The position numbers were made by a program, and so were the translations under genes. Shown here one piece after another: positions 50,420-59,479 of a DNA stretch of 64,000 bases (positions within the stretch are counted from its first letter, which is position 1; the number at the start of each line of letters is the position of its first letter). Origin of the DNA: an uncultured Rhodoblastus sp. (GTDB lineage: Bacteria > Pseudomonadota > Alphaproteobacteria > Rhizobiales > Beijerinckiaceae); contig NZ_CAIUXT010000078.1 in assembly GCF_903903185.1 (NCBI RefSeq), positions 1 through 64,000 of the forward strand. The letters are read 5' to 3'. Below the pieces are notes generated by a model, which saw only the letters and a program-made list of their open reading frames with translations, searched no databases and was not told the DNA's origin.

Positions 50420-51207
50420 GGGCGGCGCGCGCAGCGCTCGACCCTGGCGGGCCGGGAAGCGAGATAACGCTGCGCGATGTCAGCCACCGCTTCGACCTCG
50501 ACGGCGCGCCGTTGCCGGTGCTCGACCATATCGACCTGCACGTGGCGCGCGGCGAATTCGTCGCCTTGCTCGGCCCCTCGGGCTGCGGCAAGTCCACTTT
50601 GCTGCGCCTTGTCGCCGGATTGGAAAAACCGTCGAGCGGCGAGATTTTCGCCGACGGCGCGCCCATCGCCGGCCCGCATCCCTCGCGCGTCGTGGTGTTT
50701 CAGGACCCGACCCTGTTTCCATGGCGCCATGTGTTCGACAATGTCGCGCTCGGGCTCGAAGCGCAGGGCTTGTTGAAAAGCCGGCGCGGGCGGGTAGATC
50801 AAACCTTGCGCCTGGTTGGCCTCGACAATTTCGCCAAGGCTTTTCCGCATCAGCTCTCGGGCGGCATGTCGCAGCGCGTCGCCCTCGCCCGCGCGCTGGT
50901 CAACGATCCGGCAGTGCTGATCCTCGATGAGCCGCTGGGCAAGCTCGATTCCCTGACCCGCATGACGATGCAGGGCGAGATCGTCAATCTCTGGCGGCGC
51001 GCCGGCTTCACCGTGCTTCTGGTCACCCACGACATCGAGGAAGCCCTGCTGATGGCGACGCGGCTGATCGTGCTGAGCGACCGCCCCGCCATGGTGAAGG
51101 CCGATATCAGGGTGGACAAGCCCTACCCCCGTCATCGCGGCGATCCGGACCTCGTGTCGAGGCGGCGCGAGATTCTCGGGCTGCTCGGGCTTGAAGCCTC
51201 CTGGTGA
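50413..51207 (+). CDS. ABC transporter ATP-binding protein (SsuB/TauB type)
   Basis: A 264-residue ATPase: Walker A GPSGCGKST, Q-loop VVFQDPTLFPWRHV, signature LSGGMSQRVALARAL, Walker B VLILDEPLGKLD and the H-loop LLVTHDIEEALLM. It powers the transporter formed with the two genes upstream. The LFPW segment after the Q-loop is characteristic of SsuB/TauB/NrtD proteins. The start overlaps the permease stop. Confidence 0.9.
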   Translation: MVRAARAALDPGGPGSEITLRDVSHRFDLDGAPLPVLDHIDLHVARGEFVALLGPSGCGKSTLLRLVAGLEKPSSGEIFADGAPIAGPHPSRVVVFQDPTLFPWRHVFDNVALGLEAQGLLKSRRGRVDQTLRLVGLDNFAKAFPHQLSGGMSQRVALARALVNDPAVLILDEPLGKLDSLTRMTMQGEIVNLWRRAGFTVLLVTHDIEEALLMATRLIVLSDRPAMVKADIRVDKPYPRHRGDPDLVSRRREILGLLGLEASW

Positions 51208-51339
51208 AAGTTCGCGCCGGACGAATATCCTGGTTGTGGCAAAGTACCTCCCATCGCCGCCGAACAACTGGCCAATTCGCAACGCTTCGATCAAACTGGC
51301 GTCTGCGGAAGCCTTGACGCGCGAACAGGAGCGAAATCC

Positions 51340-52125
51340 ATGACCGAGCCCCCCTTCGTGCTGCGCGACGACGACGAGGGCGTCGCCACCTTGACCCTCA
51401 ACCGCCCGCAAACGCGCAACAGCCTGTCGCTCGGCATGTTGCGGGCGCTTGGCGCGGCGCTGGCCGGGATCGCCGCCGACGACACCATTCGCGTGGTCAT
51501 TCTCGCAGGCGCCGGCCCGGCCTTCTGCGCCGGCCACGATCTGAAGGAACTGCGCGCCAGCGGCTATGACCCCGCCTATGTCGAAACTCTGTTCGCCGCA
51601 TGCGCCGAGGTCATGCTGGCCCTCGTTGGCCTGCCCAAGCCGGTGATCGCGCGGGTTCACGGCGTCGCCACCGCCGCCGGGGCGCAGCTGGTCGCCAGCG
51701 CCGACCTCGCCTTCGCAACCGAAGACGCCCGCTTCGCCACGCCGGGAGTCAATATCGGCCTGTTCTGCTCGACGCCGATGGTCGCGCTGTCGCGCAATGT
51801 CGCGCCCAAACAGGCGATGCAGATGCTGCTGTCAGGCGATCCGATCGACGCCGAAACGGCGCTGCGTTTCGGCCTGATCAATGAAATCGCGCCCCCTCAC
51901 GAACTGGAAGAACGCGCGCTGGCATTCGCCCGCAAACTGGCGTCGAAATCGCCGCTGACGCTGGCGCTCGGCAAGCAGGCCTTCTATCGTCAGGCCGAAC
52001 TGCCGCCTGGCGAAGCCTATGCCTATGCGAGCAAGGTGATGGCGAAAAACCTCCAGGCCGAGGATGCGCGGGAAGGCATCGACGCTTTCCTTAACAAGCG
52101 CCAGCCGGTCTGGCGCGGGCGCTGA
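51340..52125 (+). CDS. Enoyl-CoA hydratase/isomerase family protein
   Basis: A 261-residue crotonase-fold protein: GVATLTLNRPQTRNSLSLGML, the oxyanion segment GAGPAFCAGHDLKELRASGYD, and VHGVATAAGAQLVASADLAFATEDARFATPGVNIGLFCS. Of the two hydratase glutamates, the second position holds GVNIGL and the first Gly/Ala, so it may not be a classical hydratase. It matches the ECHDC3-like group of unclear activity. It is 2 bp upstream of the fused sulfhydrylase gene, so the two are probably coexpressed. Confidence 0.86.
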   Translation: MTEPPFVLRDDDEGVATLTLNRPQTRNSLSLGMLRALGAALAGIAADDTIRVVILAGAGPAFCAGHDLKELRASGYDPAYVETLFAACAEVMLALVGLPKPVIARVHGVATAAGAQLVASADLAFATEDARFATPGVNIGLFCSTPMVALSRNVAPKQAMQMLLSGDPIDAETALRFGLINEIAPPHELEERALAFARKLASKSPLTLALGKQAFYRQAELPPGEAYAYASKVMAKNLQAEDAREGIDAFLNKRQPVWRGR

Positions 52126-52127
52126 AC

Positions 52128-53948
52128 ATGGCCGAAATACCGACACAACGGACCTATCCCGACGCGCTGATCGCGCGGATCTTGCGGACGGTCAACACCA
52201 TCGCCATGGTCGGCGCCAGCACCAACTGGAATCGCCCCAGCTTTTTCGTGATGAAATATCTTCAGGGCAAGGGCTATCGCGTCATTCCGGTCAATCCGGG
52301 AGCGGCGGGACAGGTTCTGCTCGGCGAAACCGTGCGCGCCAGCCTGTCGGAAATTGCCGAACCCTTGGACATGGTGCAGATTTTTCGCAAATCCGAGGCG
52401 GTGGCGCCGATTGTCGACGAGGCCATCGCGCTGCGCATTCCGGTGGTGTGGATGCAGCTCGGCGTGCGCAGCGACGCGGCGGCGGCCAAGGCCGAGGCGG
52501 CGGGACTGACGGTAATCATGGACCGCTGTCCGAAAATCGAATTCGGACGCCTCGGCGGCGAATTGTCGTGGTCCGGCGTCAATTCGCAAATCGTCTCGGC
52601 AAAACGCCGGCAGGCGCCCCGTCCGCCAGCCAGAAAGCGCGGCGACGACGAGCGCCCGCGCGAAAATCCCGCCTTCGGCTTCGAGACCCGCTCGGTCCAT
52701 GCCGGCGCCGCGCCCGACCCGGTCACCGGCGCGCGCATCACGCCGATCTTCCAGACGGCTTCCTATGTGTTCGACGACGCCGATCAGGCCGCCTCGCTGT
52801 TCAACCTGCACAGCTTCGGCCATGTCTACAGCCGGCTGTCCAATCCGACCGTCGCGGTGCTCGAGGAGCGCGTCGCCAATCTGGAGGGCGGACGCGCGGG
52901 CGTCGCCGCCGCTTCCGGCCACGCCGCGCAATTCTTGACCTTCTTCACGCTATTGGAGCCCGGCGACGATTTTCTTGCCTCGCGCAATCTCTACGGCGGC
53001 ACGCTGACGCAATTCGGGCTGAGTTTCAAACGTCTCGGCTGGCATTGCGCTTTCGTCGATCCCTCCGATCCGGACAATTTCCGCAAGGCGCTGACGCCGA
53101 GGACCAAGGCGATCTTTGTCGAGAGCCTCGCCAACCCGGGCGGGATCGTCGTCGATCTCGAAGCCGTGGCCAAAGTCGCCCATGAGGCGGGCATTCCACT
53201 CGTCGTCGATAATACTCTGGCGACGCCTTATCTGTGCCAGCCGATCGGCTGGGGCGCCGACATCGTCTGCCACTCGACGACAAAATTTCTTGCCGGACAC
53301 GGCAATTCGCTCGGCGGCGTGGTGGTGGAATCGGGCAAATTCGACTGGGCGCGGTCGGGCAAATTCCCGTCGATGACCGAGCCGGAGCCGGCCTATCACG
53401 GCTTGAGCTTTCACGAGACTTTTGGGGACTTCGGCTTCACCACCAAGGCCCGCGCCGTGGCGCTGCGCGATTTCGGTCCCGCGCTCGCGCCGATGAACGC
53501 CTTCCTGACCCTGACCGGAATCGAAACCCTGGCCCTGCGCATGGAGCGCCATGTCGCCAATGCCAGCAAGGTGGCGCAATTTCTCGCCGACCACCCGAAA
53601 GTCGCCTGGGTTTCCTATGCCGGCCTTCGGTCGAGCCCCTGGCATGAACTGGCGCGCAAATATCTGCCGAAAGGGCCGGGAGCGGTGTTCACCTTCGGCG
53701 TCAAGGGCGGCTATGAGGCCGGCCTGAAAGTGGTCGAGCGGGTGAACCTGTTTTCCCATCTCGCCAATATCGGCGACACCCGCAGCCTGATTCTGCATCC
53801 GGCCAGCACGACGCACCGGCAATTGACCGACGAGCAAAGGCTGGCGGCGGGCGCCGGACCCGACGTGGTGCGGCTATCGGTCGGCCTGGAAACCGTCGAA
53901 GACCTGATGAGGGACCTCGACCAGGCCTTGCGCTTCGGCGCCGCTTGA
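52128..53948 (+). CDS. Fusion: CoA-binding domain protein + O-acetylhomoserine sulfhydrylase
   Basis: 606 residues. Residues 1 to about 145 are a CoA-binding (YccU-like) Rossmann domain: TIAMVGASTNWNRPSFFVMKYLQGKGYRVIPVNPGAAG and RKSEAVAPIVDEAIALRIPVVWMQLGV. A basic linker (about 158-178) leads to a complete Cys/Met-metabolism PLP enzyme (about 180-606): FETRSVHAGAAPDPVTGARITPIFQT, PLP lysine K386 in CHSTTKFLAGHG and LFSHLANIGDTRSLILHPASTTH. It makes homocysteine from O-acetylhomoserine and sulfide. The two domains are more usually encoded by adjacent separate genes. Confidence 0.92.
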   Translation: MAEIPTQRTYPDALIARILRTVNTIAMVGASTNWNRPSFFVMKYLQGKGYRVIPVNPGAAGQVLLGETVRASLSEIAEPLDMVQIFRKSEAVAPIVDEAIALRIPVVWMQLGVRSDAAAAKAEAAGLTVIMDRCPKIEFGRLGGELSWSGVNSQIVSAKRRQAPRPPARKRGDDERPRENPAFGFETRSVHAGAAPDPVTGARITPIFQTASYVFDDADQAASLFNLHSFGHVYSRLSNPTVAVLEERVANLEGGRAGVAAASGHAAQFLTFFTLLEPGDDFLASRNLYGGTLTQFGLSFKRLGWHCAFVDPSDPDNFRKALTPRTKAIFVESLANPGGIVVDLEAVAKVAHEAGIPLVVDNTLATPYLCQPIGWGADIVCHSTTKFLAGHGNSLGGVVVESGKFDWARSGKFPSMTEPEPAYHGLSFHETFGDFGFTTKARAVALRDFGPALAPMNAFLTLTGIETLALRMERHVANASKVAQFLADHPKVAWVSYAGLRSSPWHELARKYLPKGPGAVFTFGVKGGYEAGLKVVERVNLFSHLANIGDTRSLILHPASTTHRQLTDEQRLAAGAGPDVVRLSVGLETVEDLMRDLDQALRFGAA

Positions 53949-53959
53949 ACATCCGGGCG

Positions 53960-54655
53960 TTAGACAACGGTCCCGAAAAAGGCCCCGACGCCGGCCGTCA
54001 CCGCCATCGCCAGCGCTCCCCAGAAGGTGACGCGAAATGCCCCGGCGGCCACTTTCGCGCCGCCCGCGCGCGCCGCCAACGCGCCGAGCACGGCAAGGCA
54101 GACCAGAGACGCGCCGGTCACGAGGCCAATCGTCCAGACGTCCGGCGACAGCGCGGCGACGAACAGCGGCATCGCCGCTCCTGCGGCGAAGGCCGCCGCC
54201 GAAGACAGCGCCGCCTGAATCGGCCGCGCCTTGAGCGTTTCGGAGATGCCAAGCTCATCGCGTGCGTGGGCGCCGACCGCGTCATGCGCCATCAATTGTT
54301 CGGCGACGGCCTTGGCGAGGTCCGGATCAAGTCCGCGTTCGACATAGATCGCCGCGAGTTCGCGGTGCTCGCCCTTGCTGTCGGCCTCGATCTCTCGACG
54401 CTCGCGTTCGATGTCGGCATTTTCGGCGTCGGCCTGCGAATTGACCGACACATATTCTCCGGCCGCCATCGACATCGACCCGGCGACGAGGCCCGCGACG
54501 CCGGCGACCAGAATAGCGTCATGCGTTCCATGCGCTGCCGCAACGCCCAGCACCAGACTGGCGGTCGAAAGCAGGCCGTCGTTGGCGCCCAGCACCGCCG
54601 CGCGCAGCCAGCCGATATTTGCCGTCCGGTGCCGTTCCCTGTGCTGTGCGCGCAT
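53960..54655 (-). CDS. VIT1/CCC1 family iron/manganese transporter
   Basis: A 231-residue membrane protein: GWLRAAVLGANDGLLSTASLVLGVAAA is the conserved first helix with the metal-site NDGLLS, followed by GSMSMAAGEYVSVNSQADAENADIERERREI, a cytoplasmic acidic/metal-binding segment, and three more helices near the C-terminus. Family members export Fe(II) or Mn(II) from the cytosol or load stores. The ATG at 54655 (MRAQHRERH) follows GGGGAAAC. It is convergent with the fusion gene. Confidence 0.88.
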   Translation of the reverse strand: MRAQHRERHRTANIGWLRAAVLGANDGLLSTASLVLGVAAAHGTHDAILVAGVAGLVAGSMSMAAGEYVSVNSQADAENADIERERREIEADSKGEHRELAAIYVERGLDPDLAKAVAEQLMAHDAVGAHARDELGISETLKARPIQAALSSAAAFAAGAAMPLFVAALSPDVWTIGLVTGASLVCLAVLGALAARAGGAKVAAGAFRVTFWGALAMAVTAGVGAFFGTVV

Positions 54656-54916
54656 TTTCGATGTTTCCCCTTGGCTTGCGGTCGGCGCGGCACGAATGGC
54701 CCCGGCGCGTCCGCCGCAGCTTGTACGCCTAACACGGGCGGGAGCAAATGAACGTCTCAAGGCGGCTTTTTCGCCGTGAGTACATTCCGATTCTGCCCCG
54801 CAGCGCGCCGCTCGATTTAGATGGCGTTACGACAGGGGTGCGTCGCCGACGAAAATCCAGTCGCGGGCCAGACGCATTTTTTCTTGCGCAAACATCGACA
54901 AACAGGAGCAATCGAC

Positions 54917-55099
54917 ATGAACAAGGATCGTATCGCCGGCGCCGCCAAACAGGCTGCGGGCGCCATCGAGGAAGCCGCCGGCAAGACCCTTGGCGACGCC
55001 AAGCTTGTCGTCGAAGGCAAGAACAAGAAAGCCGAAGGCAAGATTCAGAACGCCGTCGGCGGCGCCAGGGACGTGCTGGAAGAAGCTTCGAAGTCTTAA
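54917..55099 (+). CDS. CsbD-family stress protein
   Basis: A 60-residue protein, MNKDRIAGAAKQAAGAIEEAAG followed by KTLGDAKLVVEGKNKKAEGKIQNAVGG, with the KxxGxxxxxxG repeats of the CsbD family. These are abundant general-stress proteins of unknown mechanism. AGGAG is 7-8 nt upstream of the ATG. Confidence 0.88.
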   Translation: MNKDRIAGAAKQAAGAIEEAAGKTLGDAKLVVEGKNKKAEGKIQNAVGGARDVLEEASKS

Positions 55100-55440
55100 A
55101 TTCCAAGAAAACTACGGCCCTGGCGCCGTCAGGCTGTTCAAAGCAAAAGGCAGCCGGCTTTCGGACCGGATCAGCGCCGGCAAGGACTCGTTGAAGGCGC
55201 TTCCCGCGTTCAAATACGCGATCTGAACCCCTTTCGCGAGGCAGGGGCGGCGGCCTTGACAGTTGTCGCCGCCGCCGGCCCCGCGTCGGGCTTTTCGTCG
55301 CCGCCAGCGCCTTTGGCCGGAAACTTGTCCTGCTGGCTTTGTCGTTCGTCGGCGGTTCGAATCTCGTCCAGCCCGGCGCGCGCCGACAGGGCGGCTTGCG
55401 CGCCTGCCAAAAATGGCGACCCTTTTCACAGGAGAACGAT
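55100..55440. other. Intergenic region, no gene recognised
   Basis: A 341-bp spacer between two small stress genes. No convincing frame, hairpin terminator or operator was seen. CAGGAG marks the ribosome-binding site of the next gene. Confidence 0.4.
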
Positions 55441-55755
55441 ATGAGCGACAATATTGCAGGCGCCAGAGCGGACATTGGCGCGGATCTGAACGCGTTGCGG
55501 CGCGACATCGCGCATCTGGCCGACGCCATGCGCGGCCTCGTCGAAGCTCAGACCCAGGCGGCCGGCGTTCACCTGACCGGCGCCATGGGGGACGCCAAAA
55601 GCAAGGTCTCGCAAGCGGCCGGCGAGGCACGGAGCAGCCTGCGGGGGGCAAGCGCGGAGTTCGAAGCGAGCATCGATCGACATCCATTGACGGCGGTGCT
55701 GATCGCCCTGGGCGTTGGATGGTCGATCGGCGCGATCGGCAGATCGCGCGGCTGA
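55441..55755 (+). CDS. DUF883/YqjD-like membrane-anchored protein
   Basis: 104 residues: a helical, charged N-terminal region (GADLNALRRDIAHLADAMRGLVEAQT) and Gly/Ala/Ser middle, then a C-terminal hydrophobic helix (PLTAVLIALGVGWSIGAIG) ending in RSRG. This matches the ElaB/YqjD/DUF883 pattern; family members bind ribosomes at the membrane in stationary phase. AGGAG lies 6 nt upstream of the ATG. Confidence 0.75.
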   Translation: MSDNIAGARADIGADLNALRRDIAHLADAMRGLVEAQTQAAGVHLTGAMGDAKSKVSQAAGEARSSLRGASAEFEASIDRHPLTAVLIALGVGWSIGAIGRSRG

Positions 55756-55912
55756 GCGGCGCGGCCCGCCAACCCGCATAATCGGCAAAACGCGACCACC
55801 CCGGCGCTGGCCGATCGGCGCACGCGCCTCGTTGTCGAGATGGACTTTGGTTTTCAGTGAGTCCGGCGGGCCATCGCCGGGCCCCAAACCGGATCTCCCG
55901 CAGGATTAAAAC

Positions 55913-56482
55913 TCACTCCCGAACCAGCCGGAACGATTTCCCGCCGCCGGTGAAAACCAGATTCCACAGGGCGTCGCGGCCGACCACGCCCGCAACCTCC
56001 TGAAAGGCGAAAAGCGGAATCAGCATGACGAAGAAGATCGCGGCGTAGGTCAGTAGTCCGGGCCAGATCCCGCCGCCGAAATCCGCGACCGACGTCGATA
56101 ACGGGAGATGCTGGAACCAGGCCCGGATCGCTTCTTCCGCAATATGAAACAAGATCAAAATGATGGCGAAAAGCAGCGACTTGCCAAGCACGATCCAGAC
56201 GAGAGGCTGGTTTTTCAGCCTTTTTCCCAAATCGAACGCCTGGAATATCAAGATTACCTTGCCGAAAACCAGCGCGTTTACGATGGCGAAGCTGTGGTTC
56301 CAGACGCTGATGCCGTTTTCATGCAAAAGCAAGCGCTTGTAGGTCGAGAAAAGAACGAAAAGCACCCAGAGGTAAGCGGTGATGAGAGCGAATTTTTTCA
56401 GTTCGCTCACAACGCGTTCCGACAAACTCTCGGTCTTGGCCGCGGTGACGCTTGCCCCCGCCGCCTTTTCAGTGTCCTGCAT
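55913..56482 (-). CDS. Hypothetical membrane protein, four helices
   Basis: 189 residues with hydrophobic segments at FALITAYLWVLFVLFSTY, SFAIVNALVFGKVILIFQAF, PLVWIVLGKSLLFAIILILFHI and GLLTYAAIFFVMLIPLFAF. The N-terminus is short and polar. No known motif is recognised. GGGAG precedes the ATG at 56482 (MQDTEKAAG); two in-frame starts lie upstream. It is the sole gene on its strand here. Confidence 0.72.
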   Translation of the reverse strand: MQDTEKAAGASVTAAKTESLSERVVSELKKFALITAYLWVLFVLFSTYKRLLLHENGISVWNHSFAIVNALVFGKVILIFQAFDLGKRLKNQPLVWIVLGKSLLFAIILILFHIAEEAIRAWFQHLPLSTSVADFGGGIWPGLLTYAAIFFVMLIPLFAFQEVAGVVGRDALWNLVFTGGGKSFRLVRE

Positions 56483-56767
56483 CTGCGTTCTCCCACCCAT
56501 TCGTCGATAATCCCATTCGCCGGTCAAGCGCGCAAATTAGCCCTTCCTGTCAAGTGAAAAACGCATCCCGGGTCGAGCTGAGCGGCTCATGCCCTTGGCT
56601 CCGCCAAAGTCTCGGCGGCGCGATTCCGGGTGACCGACTGGAGGCTGGCGGCGAAATCTCGAACCTCCGCCGCGCATGCGTCGAAACCAAAGAGGCAGCG
56701 ACCGCCCGCCGCCGCAACCCGACGCGGACGAAACGGGCCAGGCGAGCGAGGACGGCGGCGCTCGTCC

Positions 56768-57418
56768 TCAAGGGGAGGTTCCGGAAATCCCGGGCGGCGC
56801 CATGCTCGACGTCAGCACGCGCGCGATGAAGGCGCGACGGGCGGCGTCGTCGTCCGGCAGACGAATGAGCGCGTCAATGGCCAGACTGGCGAGGCCATGC
56901 ACAAGCGACCACATGCCGGCGGCGACCGGCGGCGGCGCCGCCGCTTCAGCGTCATCCGGGCAGGCGAAACCCTCCGCGCGCGCCACGGCGACGCAGCGCG
57001 CGAAAGCCGCCTCCCCGGCGGCGATCAGCCCGGGAAAACGGTCGCAGGGCTGCAATTGCGCACTGAACATCAGCCGGTATAATGAGGGATTGGCCAGCGC
57101 GAACAGGACATAGGCGACGCCCGTGGAGACAGGCGGCGTTTCGCCCTCCGCCGGAACGGCTTCGTCGAGAGCTTGCGTCAGATCGAGAAAGCCCTGTTCG
57201 GCGATCGCCGCCAGCAGCTCGTCCTTGCTGGCGAAATGCCGATAAGGCGCCATATGCGACACGCCGCTGGCGCGCGCGGCGGCGCGCAGGCTCAGGCCCG
57301 CGAGACCATCGCTCTCCAGCATTTTGCGCGCGGCCGCCGTCAGGCGGCTTTTCAGGCCGGTCGCCGCGTCGCGCTGCGGCGCGGCGGCGCCTTTCTGGGT
57401 CTGCGGCAGAGGAGCCAA
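56768..57418 (-). CDS. TetR-family regulator (WHG-type C-terminal domain), divergent from the Dev export operon
   Basis: About 216 residues: a helix-turn-helix (LKSRLTAAARKMLESDGLAGLSLRAAARASGVSHMAPYRHFASKDELLAAIAEQGF, seen in order) with the SHMAPYRHFASK signature of TetR proteins carrying a WHG domain (VAAGMWSLVHGLASLAID). No in-frame ATG lies close upstream, so the start is uncertain; a TTG at 57418 is proposed. It probably represses the divergent export operon through GTATAC-type sites that overlap that promoter. Confidence 0.82.
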   Translation of the reverse strand: MAPLPQTQKGAAAPQRDAATGLKSRLTAAARKMLESDGLAGLSLRAAARASGVSHMAPYRHFASKDELLAAIAEQGFLDLTQALDEAVPAEGETPPVSTGVAYVLFALANPSLYRLMFSAQLQPCDRFPGLIAAGEAAFARCVAVARAEGFACPDDAEAAAPPPVAAGMWSLVHGLASLAIDALIRLPDDDAARRAFIARVLTSSMAPPGISGTSP

Positions 57419-57439
57419 ACCAAATATCCCGAGCGCCCG

Positions 57440-57476
57440 TTGACGGTGTAAACAGTGGAGCGTATACAGCGTATAC
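57440..57476 (+). promoter_or_regulatory. Export-operon promoter with overlapping operator
   Basis: TTGACG (57440-57445), 17 bp, then TATACA (57463-57468) form a good promoter for the plus-strand operon. GTATAC-AGC-GTATAC (57462-57476) overlaps the -10 box and reads as a perfect inverted repeat; a third GTGTAAAC half-site lies at 57446. This suits a TetR operator. Confidence 0.65.
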
Positions 57477-57542
57477 AATATTTGGCCGAGGCAACTCAAG
57501 CCCCGTCCCGGCCTGGCGAAACCGGCCGCAAAGGAGTTCGAC

Positions 57543-58757
57543 TTGTCGCTGTCGGATTCGCAAAGCCTCGAACGCACGCCGGGCCGCGCCGCTCCGGCGT
57601 GCGTCTGGCGCGCGCGCATGACCGGACTCATCGCATGGCGAAATCTCGTTCATGACCGCGTGCGCTTCGGCGTCACGATTGTCGGCATCGCCTTCGCCAC
57701 TCTGCTGATGGGAATCCAGCTCGGCATGCTGGTGAATTTCATGCAGACGATCTCGGCCGTGGTCGACCGGTCCGGGGCCGATCTTTGGATCGCCGCTCAT
57801 GGGGTGAAGACCGTCGATCTGGCCACGCCGCTCGAGGAGCGACGCCGTTTCCAGGCGCTCTCGACCATGGGTGTCGCCAGCGCCGAGCCCTATCTGCTCG
57901 GCTTCGGCTACTGGAAGAAGCCGGACGGCGTCCTCGAGACGGTGATCCTGATCGGCGTGGAGCCGGACGCGACCATGGGCAGGCCGTGGGACGTGCTCGA
58001 CGGCGTCAATGTCCATGACGCGCTGCTATCGCCCGACGGCGTCATCGTTGACCGGCTTTATGCGGCAAAACTCGGCGTGAGCCGGGTCGGCGAAACCTTC
58101 GAGATCAACGACCGCCGCGTGCGCGTCGTCGGCTTCACCTCCGGCATCCGCACCTTCACCCAGTCGCCCTATGTGTTCATGTCGCTGCGCAAGGCGCGAT
58201 CGCTGGCCACAAATCTCGTCCACGGCGGCAAAACCATCACTTACGTGCCGATCCGCGTCGCCGACGGCTTTTCGCGCGAGGAGACGCGCCGGAAACTCGC
58301 CGCCCGCATGCCCGACGTAGACGTGCTGACCAGCGCGGACTTTTCGGGTCAAAGCCGCGCCTATTGGCTTTTTTCCACCGGCGCGGGCGTCTCCATCGTC
58401 TCGTCCTCGCTGCTGGCGATGTTCGTCGGCGTGGTCATCGCCGCGCAGACGCTTTACGCCAGCACCATGGACCGTCTGCCCGAATACGCCACCCTGCGCG
58501 CCATGGGCGGAAGCCGATTCTATCTCTACAGCATCGTCATCCAGCAGGCGCTGATCGGCGGCGCCATCGGCTACGTTTTTGGCATGTCGGCGGCCCTGCT
58601 CATGGCGTGGGCGGGGCGCGAAAGCAGCGCCACGCCGGAAATTCCCTTGTCGCTCGTCCTCGGCATCGGCCTTGTGATCGAGGTCATGTGCGTCCTCGCC
58701 TCGCTGATTTCGCTGAAGAAAGTGACGTCGATCAATCCGGCGGAGGTTTTCCGATGA
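57543..58757 (+). CDS. DevC-type ABC transporter permease (FtsX/MacB fold)
   Basis: 404 residues: an N-terminal membrane segment (VRFGVTIVGIAFATLLMGIQLGMLV), a large periplasmic domain (GADLWIAAHGVKTVDLA and NDRRVRVVGFTSGIRTF), and three C-terminal helices (ending VTSINPAEVFR, typical of FtsX permeases). DevC works with DevA and DevB to export lipids or other compounds (heterocyst glycolipids in cyanobacteria). A TTG start at 57543 is favoured by AAGGAG 6 nt upstream; an ATG at 57618 is the alternative. Confidence 0.88.
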   Translation: MSLSDSQSLERTPGRAAPACVWRARMTGLIAWRNLVHDRVRFGVTIVGIAFATLLMGIQLGMLVNFMQTISAVVDRSGADLWIAAHGVKTVDLATPLEERRRFQALSTMGVASAEPYLLGFGYWKKPDGVLETVILIGVEPDATMGRPWDVLDGVNVHDALLSPDGVIVDRLYAAKLGVSRVGETFEINDRRVRVVGFTSGIRTFTQSPYVFMSLRKARSLATNLVHGGKTITYVPIRVADGFSREETRRKLAARMPDVDVLTSADFSGQSRAYWLFSTGAGVSIVSSSLLAMFVGVVIAAQTLYASTMDRLPEYATLRAMGGSRFYLYSIVIQQALIGGAIGYVFGMSAALLMAWAGRESSATPEIPLSLVLGIGLVIEVMCVLASLISLKKVTSINPAEVFR

Positions 58758-59479
58758 GCGCGCCGGCCCTCAGCATCCGCAACGTCAGCCATGTCTTCGG
58801 CTCCGGCGAGACGGCCTTCACCGCCCTGCGCGAGGTCGATCTCGATGTGCGGCGCGGCGAAATTCTATTGCTGATGGGCCCTTCGGGCAGCGGCAAGACC
58901 ACCTTGCTGCATATTCTCGGCGGCCTGTTGCGCCCGACGTCCGGCAGCGTCCGTCTCAACGGCAAGGCCATCGAGCATCTCGGCGAGGAAGAGCTGAGCG
59001 CCCTTCGCCTCAAGCATTTCGGCTTCATCCTGCAAAGCTATAATCTGTTTCCCGTGCTGAGCGCGACGGAAAACGTGCTGGTCGCCTTCGACCTGATGCG
59101 CGCGAACCTCGCCGAAGGCCGCGTCCGCGCCCGCGAGTTGTTGCGCACAGTCGGCCTCGCCGACAAGCTCGACGCCTTTCCCGCGCAATTGAGCGGCGGC
59201 CAGAAGCAGCGCATCGCCATCGCCCGGGCGCTCGCCGGCGACCCGCAATTCCTGCTGGCCGACGAACCGACCGCCGCGCTCGACGCGGACACCGGACGCA
59301 AGGCGATGGCGCTGTTCGCCCGCCTCGCCCATGACCAGGGACGCGCCGTGGTCATCGTCACCCACGATCCGCGCATTCTGCCGCTCGCCGACCGCATCGT
59401 CCATATCGAGGACGGCCAGATCGCGCCTGCGTCCGACAATGACGCGCAACCGCCCGTTTTCGCCGGAGCCCCGACATGA
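58754..59479 (+). CDS. DevA-type ABC transporter ATP-binding protein
   Basis: A 241-residue LolD/MacB-family ATPase: Walker A GPSGSGKTT, Q-loop FGFILQSYNLFPVLSATENVL, signature LSGGQKQRIAIARAL, Walker B FLLADEPTAALD and VIVTHDPRIL. It overlaps the permease stop by 4 nt (ATGA) and the HlyD gene start by 4 nt. Confidence 0.92.
   Translation: MSAPALSIRNVSHVFGSGETAFTALREVDLDVRRGEILLLMGPSGSGKTTLLHILGGLLRPTSGSVRLNGKAIEHLGEEELSALRLKHFGFILQSYNLFPVLSATENVLVAFDLMRANLAEGRVRARELLRTVGLADKLDAFPAQLSGGQKQRIAIARALAGDPQFLLADEPTAALDADTGRKAMALFARLAHDQGRAVVIVTHDPRILPLADRIVHIEDGQIAPASDNDAQPPVFAGAPT

Noticed and set aside
51208-51339. SAM-II riboswitch for the sulfhydrylase gene
   Set aside because: The fused sulfhydrylase starts 2 bp after another gene, leaving no room, and no SAM-II-like sequence was seen before the upstream gene.
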